Positions 43,071-53,745 of a stretch of 64,000 bases of DNA are shown here, in pieces. A program made the translations under genes and the position numbers. The DNA comes from Pythium myriotylum (taxonomy: Eukaryota > Oomycota > Peronosporomycetes > Pythiales > Pythiaceae). Position 1 is the first letter of the stretch, and every line of letters begins with the position of its first letter. The stretch is taken from positions 1,488,001 to 1,552,000 of the forward strand of contig JALJCQ010000009.1 of the NCBI GenBank assembly GCA_023091665.1, given 5' to 3'. The notes beneath the pieces were generated by a model. That model did no database searches. It was not told where the DNA came from and saw only the letters and a list, made by a program, of their open reading frames with translations.

Positions 43071-43880
43071 CTACTCTGTTGGTCTTGTGTAGACGTACAA
43101 GGCTACTCGACTATGTTTGTACTCAGTCCGAACACTGAGAGTCTCAGTCTCTTCGCGCCACAGCAAACAAAACTCTCGCATGCATCGATTTCGATGCCGT
43201 GGACAAGCTCGCGCGCCAAGCACAACCATGCGCAAGCCTGGCAAGACACAGCATAAGTGATGCACACCTGAGCCGACGTCGAGGAAGACATCTTGTTGAC
43301 GGAGTTGGCATCGATCAACCAAGTTTGCCACTCCATCTGTCGCCAACTCGCCAACATTGAACTCCGTGCGGCCGGCAGCTTGGCGGACGTCAGACTTGGC
43401 GATCCCAGCAAATATCTCTGCAACCACGCGGCCAGAGTCCGACACTGAGAGCGGGTTGGCTTCGATGGTGGGTTGGGTGGTCCTGACCATGTTGTGTTGG
43501 TGCTCGTCGCCTTGAGATTCTCTGCAGACAGAAGTGTTTGACGATAGCGGTGAATCGACCTTACTCAGAGTCAATGGGTGAAGCGAGACGGGCTGGTGAG
43601 TGGGCGTAGTGTATGGGAGGATGAAGACATGTCTTCGGGGTCTTGAGGTGACCGATCGTGCATGCTCAAGGGACTTGAGAAAACGACTTGGGAACCCTCG
43701 CAGAAGCTTGCCGTGTGTTGTCTTCAGAGTGGTCAACCGCCGCTTCAGCGCCTGCGCATCCTTCTTTGAGTACGCCATCGCAGCTGCTAGCGCTGCCCAC
43801 GAGACCTTCCTGCCTCGATCCTCGTACTCTCTGGCCAGGGCCACAAGATGGTAATCTTCATGCTCAGAGAAGTCAGACAT
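43071..43880 (-). pseudogene. SANT-like plus DOT1-like methyltransferase protein, C-terminus frameshifted
   Basis: N-terminal about 70 residues (SEHEDYHLVALAREYEDRGR, KVSWAALAAAMAYSKKDAQA) look like a Myb/SANT-type DNA-binding unit. After a linker, VVAEIFAGIAKSDVRQAAGR, FNVGELATDGVANLVDR and QQDVFLDVGSGV form the start of a Rossmann methyltransferase with the SAM-binding D-V-G-S-G loop, as in DOT1-like H3K79 enzymes. The next part reads in a shifted frame (ELVHGIEIDACESF, GxE of motif II), so the catalytic domain is broken near 43260. It is transcribed divergently from the coiled-coil gene. DOT1 resemblance is by motif only; other class I methyltransferases are possible. Confidence 0.6.
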
Positions 43881-44188
43881 TTTCGATCACTCTGGCTCAG
43901 CGTTCAAACCACACCATCTTTCGACTTGGTATTGCTATGTAATTCCCGTCCATAATCATATACACACTCCAAGCTTATTGATGGTGGTCTGGTGCGTCAG
44001 TATCCACAATTATGTCACTCAATTGAAGTTTTACCATCTTTCTGCTTGGTTTTAGTATACATTAAGGAGGTGTAATGATATACAAAAATATTGATTATTG
44101 ATGGTAGTCGGCTTGACATCTTCAGCTTTAAGCTTGAAATAGGTATAGGGTTTCGTCAGTTAACGGTATTCAAAGGAACCGTTTAAAG
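43881..44188. promoter_or_regulatory. Divergent intergenic region between methyltransferase and coiled-coil genes
   Basis: 308 bp serving two outward genes. It contains repeated GATGGT-type motifs in both orientations: ACCATCTTTC at 43911 and 44031, TTATTGATGGT near 43977 and 44096, and GTTTAAAGATGGT at the coiled-coil start. Similar motifs recur in 45866-46503 upstream of the chromodomain ORF. Shared control is an inference. Confidence 0.35.
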
Positions 44189-45865
44189 ATGGTCACTAGA
44201 GTTGACCGGTCAGACAAACGAGCTCCGTCGAGAACAACGCGATTGGCCCCCCGATTCAGTCAAAAGTCAAGTATTTTGATGCCATCGTCACCTCCTCAGG
44301 AACTGCGCCATGGTTGCGCGACGGCTGTCCAGGATACTAGCTCCCAAGTCGGAGCCTCATCCGCCGCGACGGAGAACCCAGAGCTACCGACAGTGTCCAC
44401 CACATCGTCAGCGTGCCCTGGTAGCAGTGGGGAGACAGGAAGGCCGAGGAAGAACTACAAGAACTACAAGTCCACCATCTCCTCGGGCACACCAGCTCCG
44501 AAGCTTCGCGGTCGACCGCCTGCTGTGCAAACACAGCCGAATGTGATCTCGGATGCAGATTTTGCGTGGCTCTTGGGGGTCGTCTCCGATCACGACAAAA
44601 AGAAGAAGAGCGGGGGAAAAGTCGGGCCGTTCTACAAGTTGCTCAACACACGCTTAGCTCATCTTGAAGAACGTGTTCTCAATAACCACATCAAGCAAGC
44701 GAGGCGTCGGCTCGAATTGAAGCAGCAACAGAAGCAGAAGGTGAGAGACGAAGAGGCCAGAGTTCGACGTGAAGCCGATGAGGCCAAGGCGAGCTTGGAT
44801 CAAGAAGTTGAGGCAAAGAGAAAGCTTGCCGCGGACGCATCTGCACTCGCTGAGGAGAACACGAAGCTTGTCGCGCAGTGTACGTGTCTGGAAGAAGCCG
44901 TAAAAGCCCGCGATGCTGCAGTGGCGAAGGCGAAACAGGATATTGAGGAGCAGCAGAAGCGCGCAGTGGAGGAGGCCTCATCAAGCTACATATCTATGAT
45001 CAAGGAGCTCAAGAAAAAGATTCAAGAGCAAGATGAGCAAGTGGCGACGCAGCAAGAAACCCTCAGGCGCAAAGAACAAGCATCACGGACACTGAGGGAG
45101 CAAATATCGGGCAGTACGATGGCTGAGAAGAAGTTAGAAGCTGCGAAAGAGAAGTTGGCCAAGGCAGAAGCGACTAACCTCGAGTTGTCCCAAGTGCTTG
45201 GCCCGAAGTTGAAGGAGTTGCATCGATTGAAGACACAGCTTCAGGCCGCGGAGGTTACGTTTGCACAACAACAGCATCAATATCGAGCACAGCTCGAACA
45301 GTCCAAGATGCAATTACGTGTCGCTGAGGAACAGCGTGACGAGGCACTCGCGTCGCTTGACTTGTTCAGCCGCGCCAGCAAGGTGGAGTTCGAGCTCAAG
45401 AAACTCAAGATGGCCACAAGTTGTGCGTACAATGGAGATGGGCGCTTCAAGAGCCGGGCCAAGAGCCCTTTCGAGAATGGCCCATTCTGTAAGTTCTACA
45501 TACCTTGGTTGGTGTGTGCTGGATGCTGAGTTGTTGGTGCCCTAGGGAACAATGCAAGCATGGCAGACATGGCATTGCGTGTAACGGAGGCTCGCGGGGC
45601 TGACACTGTCCAATTGAATCGCCTCCGAAAGCTTTTCAAGAGATGGCGAGACGTGCGAAACGACATCAGCCACACTCCTGACGGGTACATAAAGTACGTG
45701 GTCGAGGCAGACGAGCTGAAGAGGGATATGGATGCGCTGTGTGAAGCCGTGGCTCCATCCATCATTGCCATGAGTGATTCTTCGGGCACGGAACTACTCA
45801 GTAGCGTAGTCTCATATGTCCTAGGGAAGCAACAGGAGTTCTCGAATAACAGGTTGCGTGGATAA
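44189..45865 (+). CDS. Coiled-coil protein with one intron
   Basis: Exon 1 is 44189-45488 and exon 2 is 45546-45865, joined by a 57-nt intron with GTAAGT donor and CCTAG acceptor; joining restores WNNASMADMALRVTEARGA and gives 539 residues. The N-terminus is Ser/Pro-rich and disordered, with an AT-hook-like segment (KLRGRPPAVQT). Residues about 110-170 (VISDADFAWLLGVVSDHDKK, VGPFYKLLNTRLAHLEERVL) are conserved-looking. Residues 175-400 are a long heptad-rich coiled coil. The C-terminal exon is compact and helical (LNRLRKLFKRWRDVRNDI). No enzymatic motif. The clean intron and intact frame suggest recent function. Possibly a DNA-bound scaffold; family not recognised. Confidence 0.75.
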
Positions 45866-46503
45866 TTGAATGCCAATTTTTTCATCATCTGAGGCACACA
45901 CAGCGCGCCAGCGTCGTCAGTGTGTTTGTTGCTTACGAATAGCGTCCTATCGCGTCAGACACAGAGGTGCTAGCGATTTGTTGGTATTGTTGAACGCAGC
46001 TGGTGCTTCGTCAAGTCAGCGCTGCCTCGCCTAGGAGACTCATACTCCTTACTGCGGCACCATCGCACTCAGCTCATCAGCTCTTCATGATCGTTTCATA
46101 ACCTCATCTGAATGACCCTAGTGCCAATCTTTAAGCTTACAATGGGTATTAAATAAAGAGCTATATTCACATACAAACATCATGTTTAAAGATGGTGTCA
46201 TTCAAGTGAGGCCAGCATGCGATGGGCAAGCACCTTCACGATCCTTCTTATTTGTATATGATTACCCCCAGTAATTATATACAAGAGGTGAGCTAAATGA
46301 TGGTAGTTGATTCTTCACCTCACTAGTCACCATCATAAAGCTTACAATTGCTATAGCTTTATCGGCATTAATGGTATAGAGCAAGCAAGGCAAAAGATGA
46401 AAGGACATGATTGGTTGTCGCGCTTATAGTAAGTCCAAGTGGATTGATGCCCTTGGAGATAGCCAACGCGTGCAACACGCGAACTGAGTGTTGGAAGTGA
46501 GCG
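45866..46503. other. Intergenic region upstream of the chromodomain-transposase gene
   Basis: No ORF. It contains GTTTAAAGATGGTG near 46183, AATGATGGTAG near 46297 and ACCATCATAAAGC near 46328, matching the divergent promoter motifs at 43.9-44.2 kb. Confidence 0.4.
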
Positions 46504-47688
46504 ATGGGGTCGAAGCGGAAGAAACCAGCAGTGAAAGAAGATGAGAACGAAGACGAGTATGAAGCAGAAGCTATCCGAGACAAACGCGTACACAGGCGCG
46601 GTATCGATTACCTTGTGAAGTCGAAGGGCTATACGGAGTGCACGTGGGTGAAGGAGAGCGATCTGAGCTGTGATGACCTTGTCGCCGCATTCGAAGCAAA
46701 GGGGAAGACAGCTCCGAGCAAGGCCAAAAAGAGGGCGAAGGTTACTCCAATGCCCCGTCATGTGCACGGCGATCATGACCTTGAAGAGAGCAAATCCGAT
46801 TCTTCGTCGCCCAGTCAGTCTTCTGTCGGCGCTACTCCCTCGAGCCCTCGAGCTCTCGAGCTAGATCCCGATCAATCCGCTGGTGGCGACGACGATGACG
46901 GCGATTGCGCGAGCGACCCTGACTGTGACTACGGCCTCGAAAAGGGACATAAGGCGCCAGCAGTCGAAGCTATCCTCAAGAAGCGGTTGAGAGGCAACAC
47001 TGTCGAGTATCTTGTGAAGCGTGTTGGTCTCGACGAACCTGAATGGCAGCCTGCGAGTGGTCTCGAGGAGCGAAAAGAATTTGAGCTTGGCTTGCGCGGT
47101 GCGAACGCACAGCATGCGCCAATGGAGTTGAGCCCCACCGACACCATGGACCGTCCGCGCGCCCCAGGAAAGCAGAAAGCCAGAGCCGGTCAGCCTCTCG
47201 TGGGCGCGGCGACGCCCACGCGTGCCGGTCGAGCGACGACCACAGGAGGCAAGAAGAAGAAGACCTCACGCACGGACGGTCTGGAGCGTACTTTTTTGGG
47301 GAAACTAGTAGCTTTTTCTCCAGCCTACGATAAGTGGCTCAAGGACAAAACCTACGAAGATGTTGGCGCTGCGTACATCGTGGGTCGGGTCAGCGACTAC
47401 CGCTACATGACGAAGCAAGGATTGTACGAGATTCGTTGGCTGGAATCCAAGTTCCAGAATCGAGTTGAGAAGATCAGCGTCGCTATTGTCAAGCAAGGCT
47501 TCGAGAACTATAAGAGACTCGGCGCACAGACGTCCGTCACGCGATGGCAACAGTTGTGTCGCCCCGATCCGGATGATGCTGTTGAAATCGACGAAGATGT
47601 GCAACACCTCGTGGAGTACGAAGAGTTTGACACGAAGCAAACTGCACCTACAAGTCTCGCTGAAGTCGAGAAGATCCAAAGCATGTGA
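46504..47688 (+). CDS. Double chromodomain protein in frame with the piggyBac transposase
   Basis: Two chromodomains: residues about 19-65 (YEAEAIRDKRVHRRGIDYLV with the W in CTWVKESDL) and about 155-200 (AVEAILKKRLRGNTVEYLVK, then PEWQPASGL). A third module at about 260-340 (LGKLVAFSPAYDKWL, AAYIVGRVSDYRYMTKQGLY, EIRWLESKF) is unassigned and may belong to the transposase N-terminus. The ORF ends at TGA (47686-47688) and the same frame continues FTPEAAM into the transposase. Chromodomains read methylated histone tails and steer some chromoviral integrases to heterochromatin. A similar targeting role is inferred here. Confidence 0.8.
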   Translation: MGSKRKKPAVKEDENEDEYEAEAIRDKRVHRRGIDYLVKSKGYTECTWVKESDLSCDDLVAAFEAKGKTAPSKAKKRAKVTPMPRHVHGDHDLEESKSDSSSPSQSSVGATPSSPRALELDPDQSAGGDDDDGDCASDPDCDYGLEKGHKAPAVEAILKKRLRGNTVEYLVKRVGLDEPEWQPASGLEERKEFELGLRGANAQHAPMELSPTDTMDRPRAPGKQKARAGQPLVGAATPTRAGRATTTGGKKKKTSRTDGLERTFLGKLVAFSPAYDKWLKDKTYEDVGAAYIVGRVSDYRYMTKQGLYEIRWLESKFQNRVEKISVAIVKQGFENYKRLGAQTSVTRWQQLCRPDPDDAVEIDEDVQHLVEYEEFDTKQTAPTSLAEVEKIQSM

Positions 47689-49553
47689 TTCACGCCGGAG
47701 GCAGCTATGCGAGCCCCAACAACTCTGTATTCGCATGACGACGGAACGAATTTGACCCGACCCAAGCCGGAGTACCGCCACATCTTTGAGCACTCGGCAA
47801 GCTCCAGCTTTTTCGCCTATCTTCCAGTTTACTATTGGCGACAAGTGCTAGAGCACACGAATTGTCAAGCCAGAATAAACAAGGTGCTGGTTCCTTTTAC
47901 GATGGACGAGTTGATGAAGTTCCTCGGTATCATTTGGTATATGGCACTCGTTCGAAAGGGTGAGTACGCGAACTACTGGGGTGAGCAAATTGAGGACGCT
48001 ATTTTCACGACCACAAGGAGCAACCTCGACAATATCATGTCTTTGAGACGCTTCAAGCAGCTCCGCTCAGCGTTTTGCTTCCGAAACCCAAGGTCGATCA
48101 CGCCAGATGAGCTTCGCGTCGACGCTGCGGTCCGCATTCGCACTCTGCTCAACATGCTCAAGCAGACGGGTGGCAAGTACGTCGAGGTGGGCCGAAACCT
48201 AGCCGTGGACGAATCGAGTGTGGCTGCGAGGTCCAAGTTCGCTCGTCACATGATCGTCTTCAACCCTACGAAACCGACGGGCAAGTACCATCTCAAGTTT
48301 TATATGTGCTGCTGTGCGACTACGTGGATTGCTCTCAGCTACCGACTTCACTGCGAATCCACCATAGAGCAAAGAGCGACTGGTGTGCACGACGCGACGA
48401 ACACGGAGCTTCTCGCTGATGAAATGAGTATCACGTCGAAGACAAGGCAGATCGTGCTCGAGATCACGCGCCCGTTCCACGGCAGCGGTCGAATCGTCAA
48501 CTGTGACAACTACTACACGTCCGTCCAGTTGCTCGAAGCCCTTCGCATCAAGCGACTGTTCTGCAGAGGAACTGTGAAGCAGCTGAGCAAGCACTTCCCT
48601 CGCCATGTTGTGCTCCCTGACCCGCGCAAGAGGGAAAAGGACACCAACAAGTCGAAGCAGAAGCGTAGCAGAGGTGATGACGACTCAGGTTCGGAACAAG
48701 ACCTTGGCGACCAAAGTGAACCTTTGGATCGGGTGGAAGCTGGTGATCGCACACCTCGAGCTGGAGGAGAGGTCAAGCGAGGAGACTACTTACAAGCTGT
48801 CTGCACAGATTCCAAGATCCTGGCAGCATCGTGGTGTGATGGGAATATTGTTACAATCATCTCCAATGCGGACACCTCGTCGATATCGTATGTTGAGCGA
48901 CAGATCCGTGGAGAGAAGGTCTCGGTTCAAGCGCCGACTGCAATCAAGGAGTACAATCAGCATATGCAGGGCGTGGATCGAAACGATCAATCGCTTCTCA
49001 GTTGCTGATGGCCATTCTTTCAAGAAGTGGCACAAGAAACTTGCGTTCGCAGTCATTGACATCGCTCGTGTCAACGTACCTCACCAGACGACTGTGTCTA
49101 AACGACACAAGACCTGAGCGCGATTCCCATCGGGCATTCGTGACCGACTTGATCCGAGAGATGCTGCACGGCAAATGGCAGGATGCAATGGGCGATGAGG
49201 CAATGTTGTACGAGGGCGCAGTGAGCTCGACACCAAGATCGAATGAGCGATCGCCCTGGCAGTCGCCGTCGTCCCAGCCTGCACGCTCACCGAGTCTCGG
49301 ATCACCAGCTAACACCTCAGAAGTGTGCACTGATATGTCGTCCGCGCACGTGTTCAAGGGACAGAGAAGGAAGCGCACTTGCGTAGTCTGCCGTTTTGAA
49401 GGACGTGCGGATACAACGATCACGACGGTGTGCCTGAAGCATATCGTGTCGCTCTGCAAGCGAACCTACGGGGAAGACACGAGGGGATACGGTTGTCAGC
49501 GTCACGGACAGCGGTGCCCGCGGAGCAAGTGCAGGCTGCATTGCCACCAGTGA
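47689..49553 (+). pseudogene. piggyBac (DDE_Tnp_1_7) transposase with C-terminal frameshifts
   Basis: From 47707 the core reads YRHIFEHSASSSFFAYL, MDELMKFLGIIWYMALVRKG, then the catalytic set: NLAVDESSVAARSKF (Asp codon 48208), RIVNCDNYYTSVQLL (Asp 48505) and MQGVDRNDQ (Asp 48976 and 48985), as in piggyBac. After NDQSLL the frame moves (+1 near 48995: RFSVADGHSFKKWHKKLAF; again near 49072: STYLTRRLCLNDT). The C-terminal Cys-rich finger (CVVCRFEGRAD, CLKHIVSLC, CQRHG, CPRSKC) ends at 49553. Two shifts plus the upstream TGA make this copy inactive as written, though all catalytic residues survive. Confidence 0.9.
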
Positions 49554-49960
49554 GCCTCAACGATTTGGGAATGAGCGGATATAGACAGTGCGCGAATCAT
49601 GATTGTAGTCAGGTCAGCGGTGATTGCTCCACAAAACTCCCCTCCAAGGCGTTTCTTTCATCGTTGCTTTCCATACGATTGTGCACCAAGGACGATTTAT
49701 TCGGTCAACCACGTACCTAGCCGCCGTAGATTACGCACTTTGCATGGAAAAACCGAATCTAGCTAAAAAAATACGGTCCGACAGCACAACACCTCCAGCA
49801 ATTCGTACAAAGACAGGACATTATCAAAACCAGATTCGGTCCAGCGTGGCACATTTGTCGATCGAGCAAAAATTGCCCGTTCGAGGGGGGTGATTTGCGA
49901 GTACTTTTGAAACAGGTGTCGAACGAGCAAAATTTGTACGGTCGTTCGCGAAAGGGTTAA

Positions 49961-50283
49961 CCCTTTCGTGGTCATAATTTTTGCAATAGGAATATTATTA
50001 GTATACAAAATTCGAGTATATAAGCTGCAGAAGGGAACAAATTGTTCCCTTCTGGAAATGACGTTAGAAATATTTCGCACCGTATTTTGTAACATTTTTT
50101 TACAAAAACCCACCATTTGGGACCTTACACCATATGGAGCAACTTTGGTTGACTCAGATTTTCTCAGAAACCATACCCACTTTTGCCAAAGGGAACAAAT
50201 TGTTCCCTTCTGAGGGGGATCCAACTACCCACTTTTGCAAACACATCAGAAGGGCAAAAAATGTACCATTTACCACGAAAGGG
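49961..50283. mobile_element. piggyBac-type MITE, 323 bp, abutting the large element
   Basis: CCCTTTCGTGGT...ACCACGAAAGGG, the same family as 13353-13677, with the same two internal palindromes (50029 and about 50189). The left TTAA (49957-49960) is the same four bases that end the large piggyBac element; the right flank is TTGA, one change from TTAA. Confidence 0.9.
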
Positions 50284-50299
50284 TTGACGTATTGCAGCA

Positions 50300-51440
50300 G
50301 TATAAGAGTCTCACACCAGTTTAACATTTTCCAAATTCGAGGACTACCCACATGGGACCACGTCGACTCGGATTTATTTGTGGCCGTGTTTCCACAGCTG
50401 GATTTTTTCCCCGACCAGCATTACTCCAACTCAGATAAATCTTGACCCAGTTTTCTTCGAAGTATGCAGCTAGGCGCTTGGAGATGGTCGCAACATGCTG
50501 AAAATTCCTCTCGTAGACGCTGAAACTGATTCTCCGATCGACAGTACAACAGATTCCGGAAGGGCTGCATGATCTCTTCACGCATAGGTGGAGCGAGTCC
50601 GTGTTCGGACTAGACAAGTGCTCTTCTGACAGCCTCAATGGCATGAAACTGACATAGGAATACCTACAATCATAGTGGCTTAGCCGTTAGCATGTCCATA
50701 TTGCCTCTATCCGCGTACTGTGTCGTCTCTGAAAACATTCCGAATAGCGCCTATTTCAGAAAAGTTTTTGTCAATTATGAACGCTTCGATGTTTGCGCTT
50801 GCTGGGTTCTGTTCCTTGAAAAAGTTGAGGATCGATTGAAGCACATCCTTCCGCTCTGTCAGAGACAAGAGCTCGCAGACGGGAATGCCTCTTCCTGTTG
50901 GACCAGTCGCAATCAATGCACCTGAGTTCACCATTAGCATGTTGGATCAGGTGGGATAAACGGCATCAAGCAAGGCCTCACCAAGATGGTAACCACGATT
51001 ATTTGTGTTGTAGATCCAATCCATAACAATCGTCCACGGAAAGTTCCGGAATATTTCCTTCTGTGCATGCGACTGGATAATGATCCCAACGGTCAAGTCA
51101 TCCTGATCTTTGAGCGGGCACACTTCGTTGCCGGCTTCCTTGTAGTCGGCAATAAGTTGACGGTATCTCATTCCGCACCTGTGCTACCCAGCCGAGAAGT
51201 AAATAGATCACGAACAGTTTGCGGCCTGATGTCTGCACCTGCAATACATAGGTGTCAGCATTGTGCTAGTCAACACAGACATTTTGACTGTAGAGCGTAC
51301 ACCTTACCTATGCGATGACTCATGTAGGTTGCAGCATCTTTCACTCGAACGTTCATTTCCATTGCTGCGTCGAAGGAAGCAAGGACATCCGCGCCAAAAA
51401 GATCCACATCATGCACAACTTCCCGACGATGGTTTCTCCA
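50300..51440 (-). pseudogene. Second MULE-type transposase remnant
   Basis: Minus-strand blocks in order: REVVHDVDLFGADVLASFDA, VKDAATYMSHRI, a predicted 69-nt GT-AG intron (51239-51307), ADIRPQTVRDLFTSRLG, a frameshift, RYRQLIADYKEAGNEVCP, FPWTIVMDWIYNTNNRGYHL, GRGIPVCELLSLTERKDVLQ, NPASANIEAFIIDKNFSEIG (catalytic DK-F-E type). The last is typical of ZSWIM-like MULE transposases. The C-terminal part to 50300 is degenerate. Not the same subfamily as the 19.3-21 kb copy. Confidence 0.6.
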
Positions 51441-51444
51441 ATAT

Positions 51445-52950
51445 GTGGCTCGGGATGTAAGATGGCTATGCTCTGTGTTCTAAAGGCATGACAAAGGTGA
51501 GATGTTGCTCACTGAAGGTTTGTTCGTCAGTCTTGCTCATCAGTGCTGCCCAACATTCTAACAACTCTACCAACGCTGTAGTTTGAACATACCTGTTTCT
51601 TGACGTAGACCTCGAACTCACGGTGTGAATGATCGTCCTTCCATGTATATATCGGTAATGCTAATACGATCATTGCTGTGCAACCCGTGAGTCGAACGAA
51701 CAGGTGAACACGCTTTCCTGTACCACGGCTCTTCTGGAAACCTCCGTGTGTACAAATATGTCGGATCTCTACAAACGTTTACTATTCTTCGGGTACGGTG
51801 TTTTCGTCGTCCCGCTTTGTGCGAGTTGCTTTATCAACAGATATTCACGTCGAGGAAATTTCGTACCTTTTCAAGTCTTTGTTGTGGGTTTTTGAGCTTC
51901 ACGACGTTCTTCGTCGCCAGTTCGTGTGAGTGTTCTTTCCGTGAGCAAGAACCGCAGACACAGCGGCTGCCCAATCGCGAAAAGTTGTCGGGGAAAGTGA
52001 AGGGAGAAGGTTGGATATCCCTGCATGATTCGCTACCACCTGCAAGCGTTCATCGCTCACATCGGTTTCGAACAGTCGAGCTACAAATACACAGACTTAG
52101 TCAAGACAAATTGTCTCTATCGTTCCCTTCAGATTTAGCTCATACATCGATTGTCTTTTTCTGGTGCGGAATTGAACTGACAAGGAAATAATTGTCAGCG
52201 GTCGAAACAACCAAGCCGAGTAACATGCACGAGCAACAAACATGAGCAACGTACACAAGCAACACTCGATGGTAACGGCATACCTGAATGGGTTTTTCGT
52301 CGTCCATTTCGTCGTCGTTGGCGTCGTAGTTCTCGTGGCTGTGCTCATCGTTGGAGTCTTCGGCCTCCTCTTCCTCATTTTCTTCGCCACTCTCTTTTTA
52401 TCCTCATGGTCGGCATTGCAGGTCTGGTATCGGTCAGCACAACGGCGGCTAGAAGAGCGGCGGAGGATAACATCGTCATCGCAATCACTTATATCAGCAG
52501 TATTGTGGTTCCCCTCTGGGCTGAGCCACAGGAGGCGGGTCATAGCCATCGGATGTATTGTGCTCGACACCTGTGTAGGAGATGAGGGGCCTTGGGCCGC
52601 CTTTTCAGTCGTTTACTTCTTACTTTGAGCGCGATTCAGTGCTGCAACAGAGGCATTCATCCGTGGCACCTTCTGGTGCTTGCTTGGGGGGGGGGGGGGG
52701 GGGGGGGGGGACGCAGTCGCGCTATACGTCGACGCAGCGGCACCAGCAGCTCGAAATCTGAATCACTGGTATCTTCGACTCCACTAAACCCCAGCATGAC
52801 ATCACTCGAGGCGATGGCGGTGCTCGTTGCCATTCTTGACCGATCCCGCGCTCTCGATTGTTCTCCTCCCTCCATGTGTAGTACCGTCACCAATATCTAA
52901 AGTACAGCGGATGTTTCATCGTTATGAACATCTTAGGTACGAATAGCGCC
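51445..52950. other. No supportable gene; G run and low-complexity coding artefacts
   Basis: Several open frames (51748-52191, 52242-52628) lack family motifs. A run of about 26 G is at 52686-52711. Confidence 0.3.
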
Positions 52951-52957
52951 TTACCGT

Positions 52958-53601
52958 ATGTGGAACTATGTGCCACACCACATTGGTCAGGTTGTAATTT
53001 ACTGCGTCTTTTTTTTTCCTGGTGGTGTTGCTGGTCTGTGTCACTCGTTGTTGTTGCTGTATGCACTTCGAGGAACATCGTATCCTACAGAGTTTCTCAT
53101 TACGCTTTCGTTTGGATGGCTTTCACCTCACAAGTTGCATCTCAAAGTGGGTGCAATTGTAATGCTCTTACGCAACCTTCAAGGCGATCGCGGAGTATAC
53201 AACGGGACAAGACTTCAGATCTGCCGATTGAACCCGACTCTATCGATCTAATGATCCTGAACGGTAGAGGAACTGGGAACGGAGTGATCATTCCTCGCAT
53301 CTAATTGACTTCAAGTGATTCAAAGCTCCCATTCCAACTCACAAGACGTCAGCTACCAGTCAAGCTTGCTTTTGCGATGACGATCCACAAAGCGCAAGGC
53401 CAAACAATTCCGTACCTGGGTCTCTTTCTACCGAGACCTATCTTCGCTCACGGCCAACTGTATGTCGCCCTCTCCAGGGTTTCCTCTCAGGCAAGAATCA
53501 AAATTGCAATCCAAGATCCAGTCAAAGAAGACGGAACTTTTGTCAAGAACATCGTGTACGGAGAGGTAATTCAAGGCCATCTTGGTCCAAGTGAACCATA
53601 A
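52958..53601 (+). pseudogene. Helitron helicase (Pif1-like), C-terminal fragment
   Basis: Frame 52958-53251: YPTEFLITLSFG, PHKLHLKVGAIVMLLRNLQG and NGTRLQICRL. Then, after a shift, IDLMILNGRGTGNGVIIPRI, a TAA (53302), and SKLPFQLTRRQLPVKLAFAM, TIHKAQGQT (helicase motif) and HGQLYVALSRV (motif VI). This is the usual end of the Rep-Hel protein. Rep and the rest of the helicase are not in this window. Confidence 0.85.
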
Positions 53602-53745
53602 CCAAATACATAGGAGTAGGTCCAGCAGCACTTGGCTAGACGTAGGATCCTTATACAGGCGTCGAACTAGAACCAACCGTGTATTGATGTATATTGTGCT
53701 GCAATAAACGAACTGATGAATCAACCAATGCTTTCGTCAATTCAA

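Larger units (their letters stand above)
41149..49956 (+). mobile_element. Large piggyBac-type transposon with extra genes (8.8 kb)
   Basis: Left end TTAA (41145-41148) + CCCTTTCGCGAACG; right end CGTTCGCGAAAGGG (49943-49956) + TTAA (49957-49960). The 14-base match extends beyond the generic CCCTTT of other piggyBac ends in the window, so these two ends belong together. Subterminal motifs CGTGCAAAATTTG (41219, 41345) and CGAGCAAAAATTG / CGAGCAAAATTTG (49863, 49924) occur near both ends. Inside is a piggyBac transposase plus P-loop kinase ORFs, a methyltransferase remnant and a coiled-coil gene. Known piggyBac elements are about 2.5-9 kb and usually carry only the transposase. The coding order is consistent with one unit but could include later insertions. 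Confidence 0.75.

Noticed and set aside
51748..52628. ORFs 51748-52191 and 52242-52628, the latter with a hydrophobic stretch
   Set aside because: The membrane-like segment comes from T/G-rich sequence; no start context, homologue-like motif or supporting neighbour.
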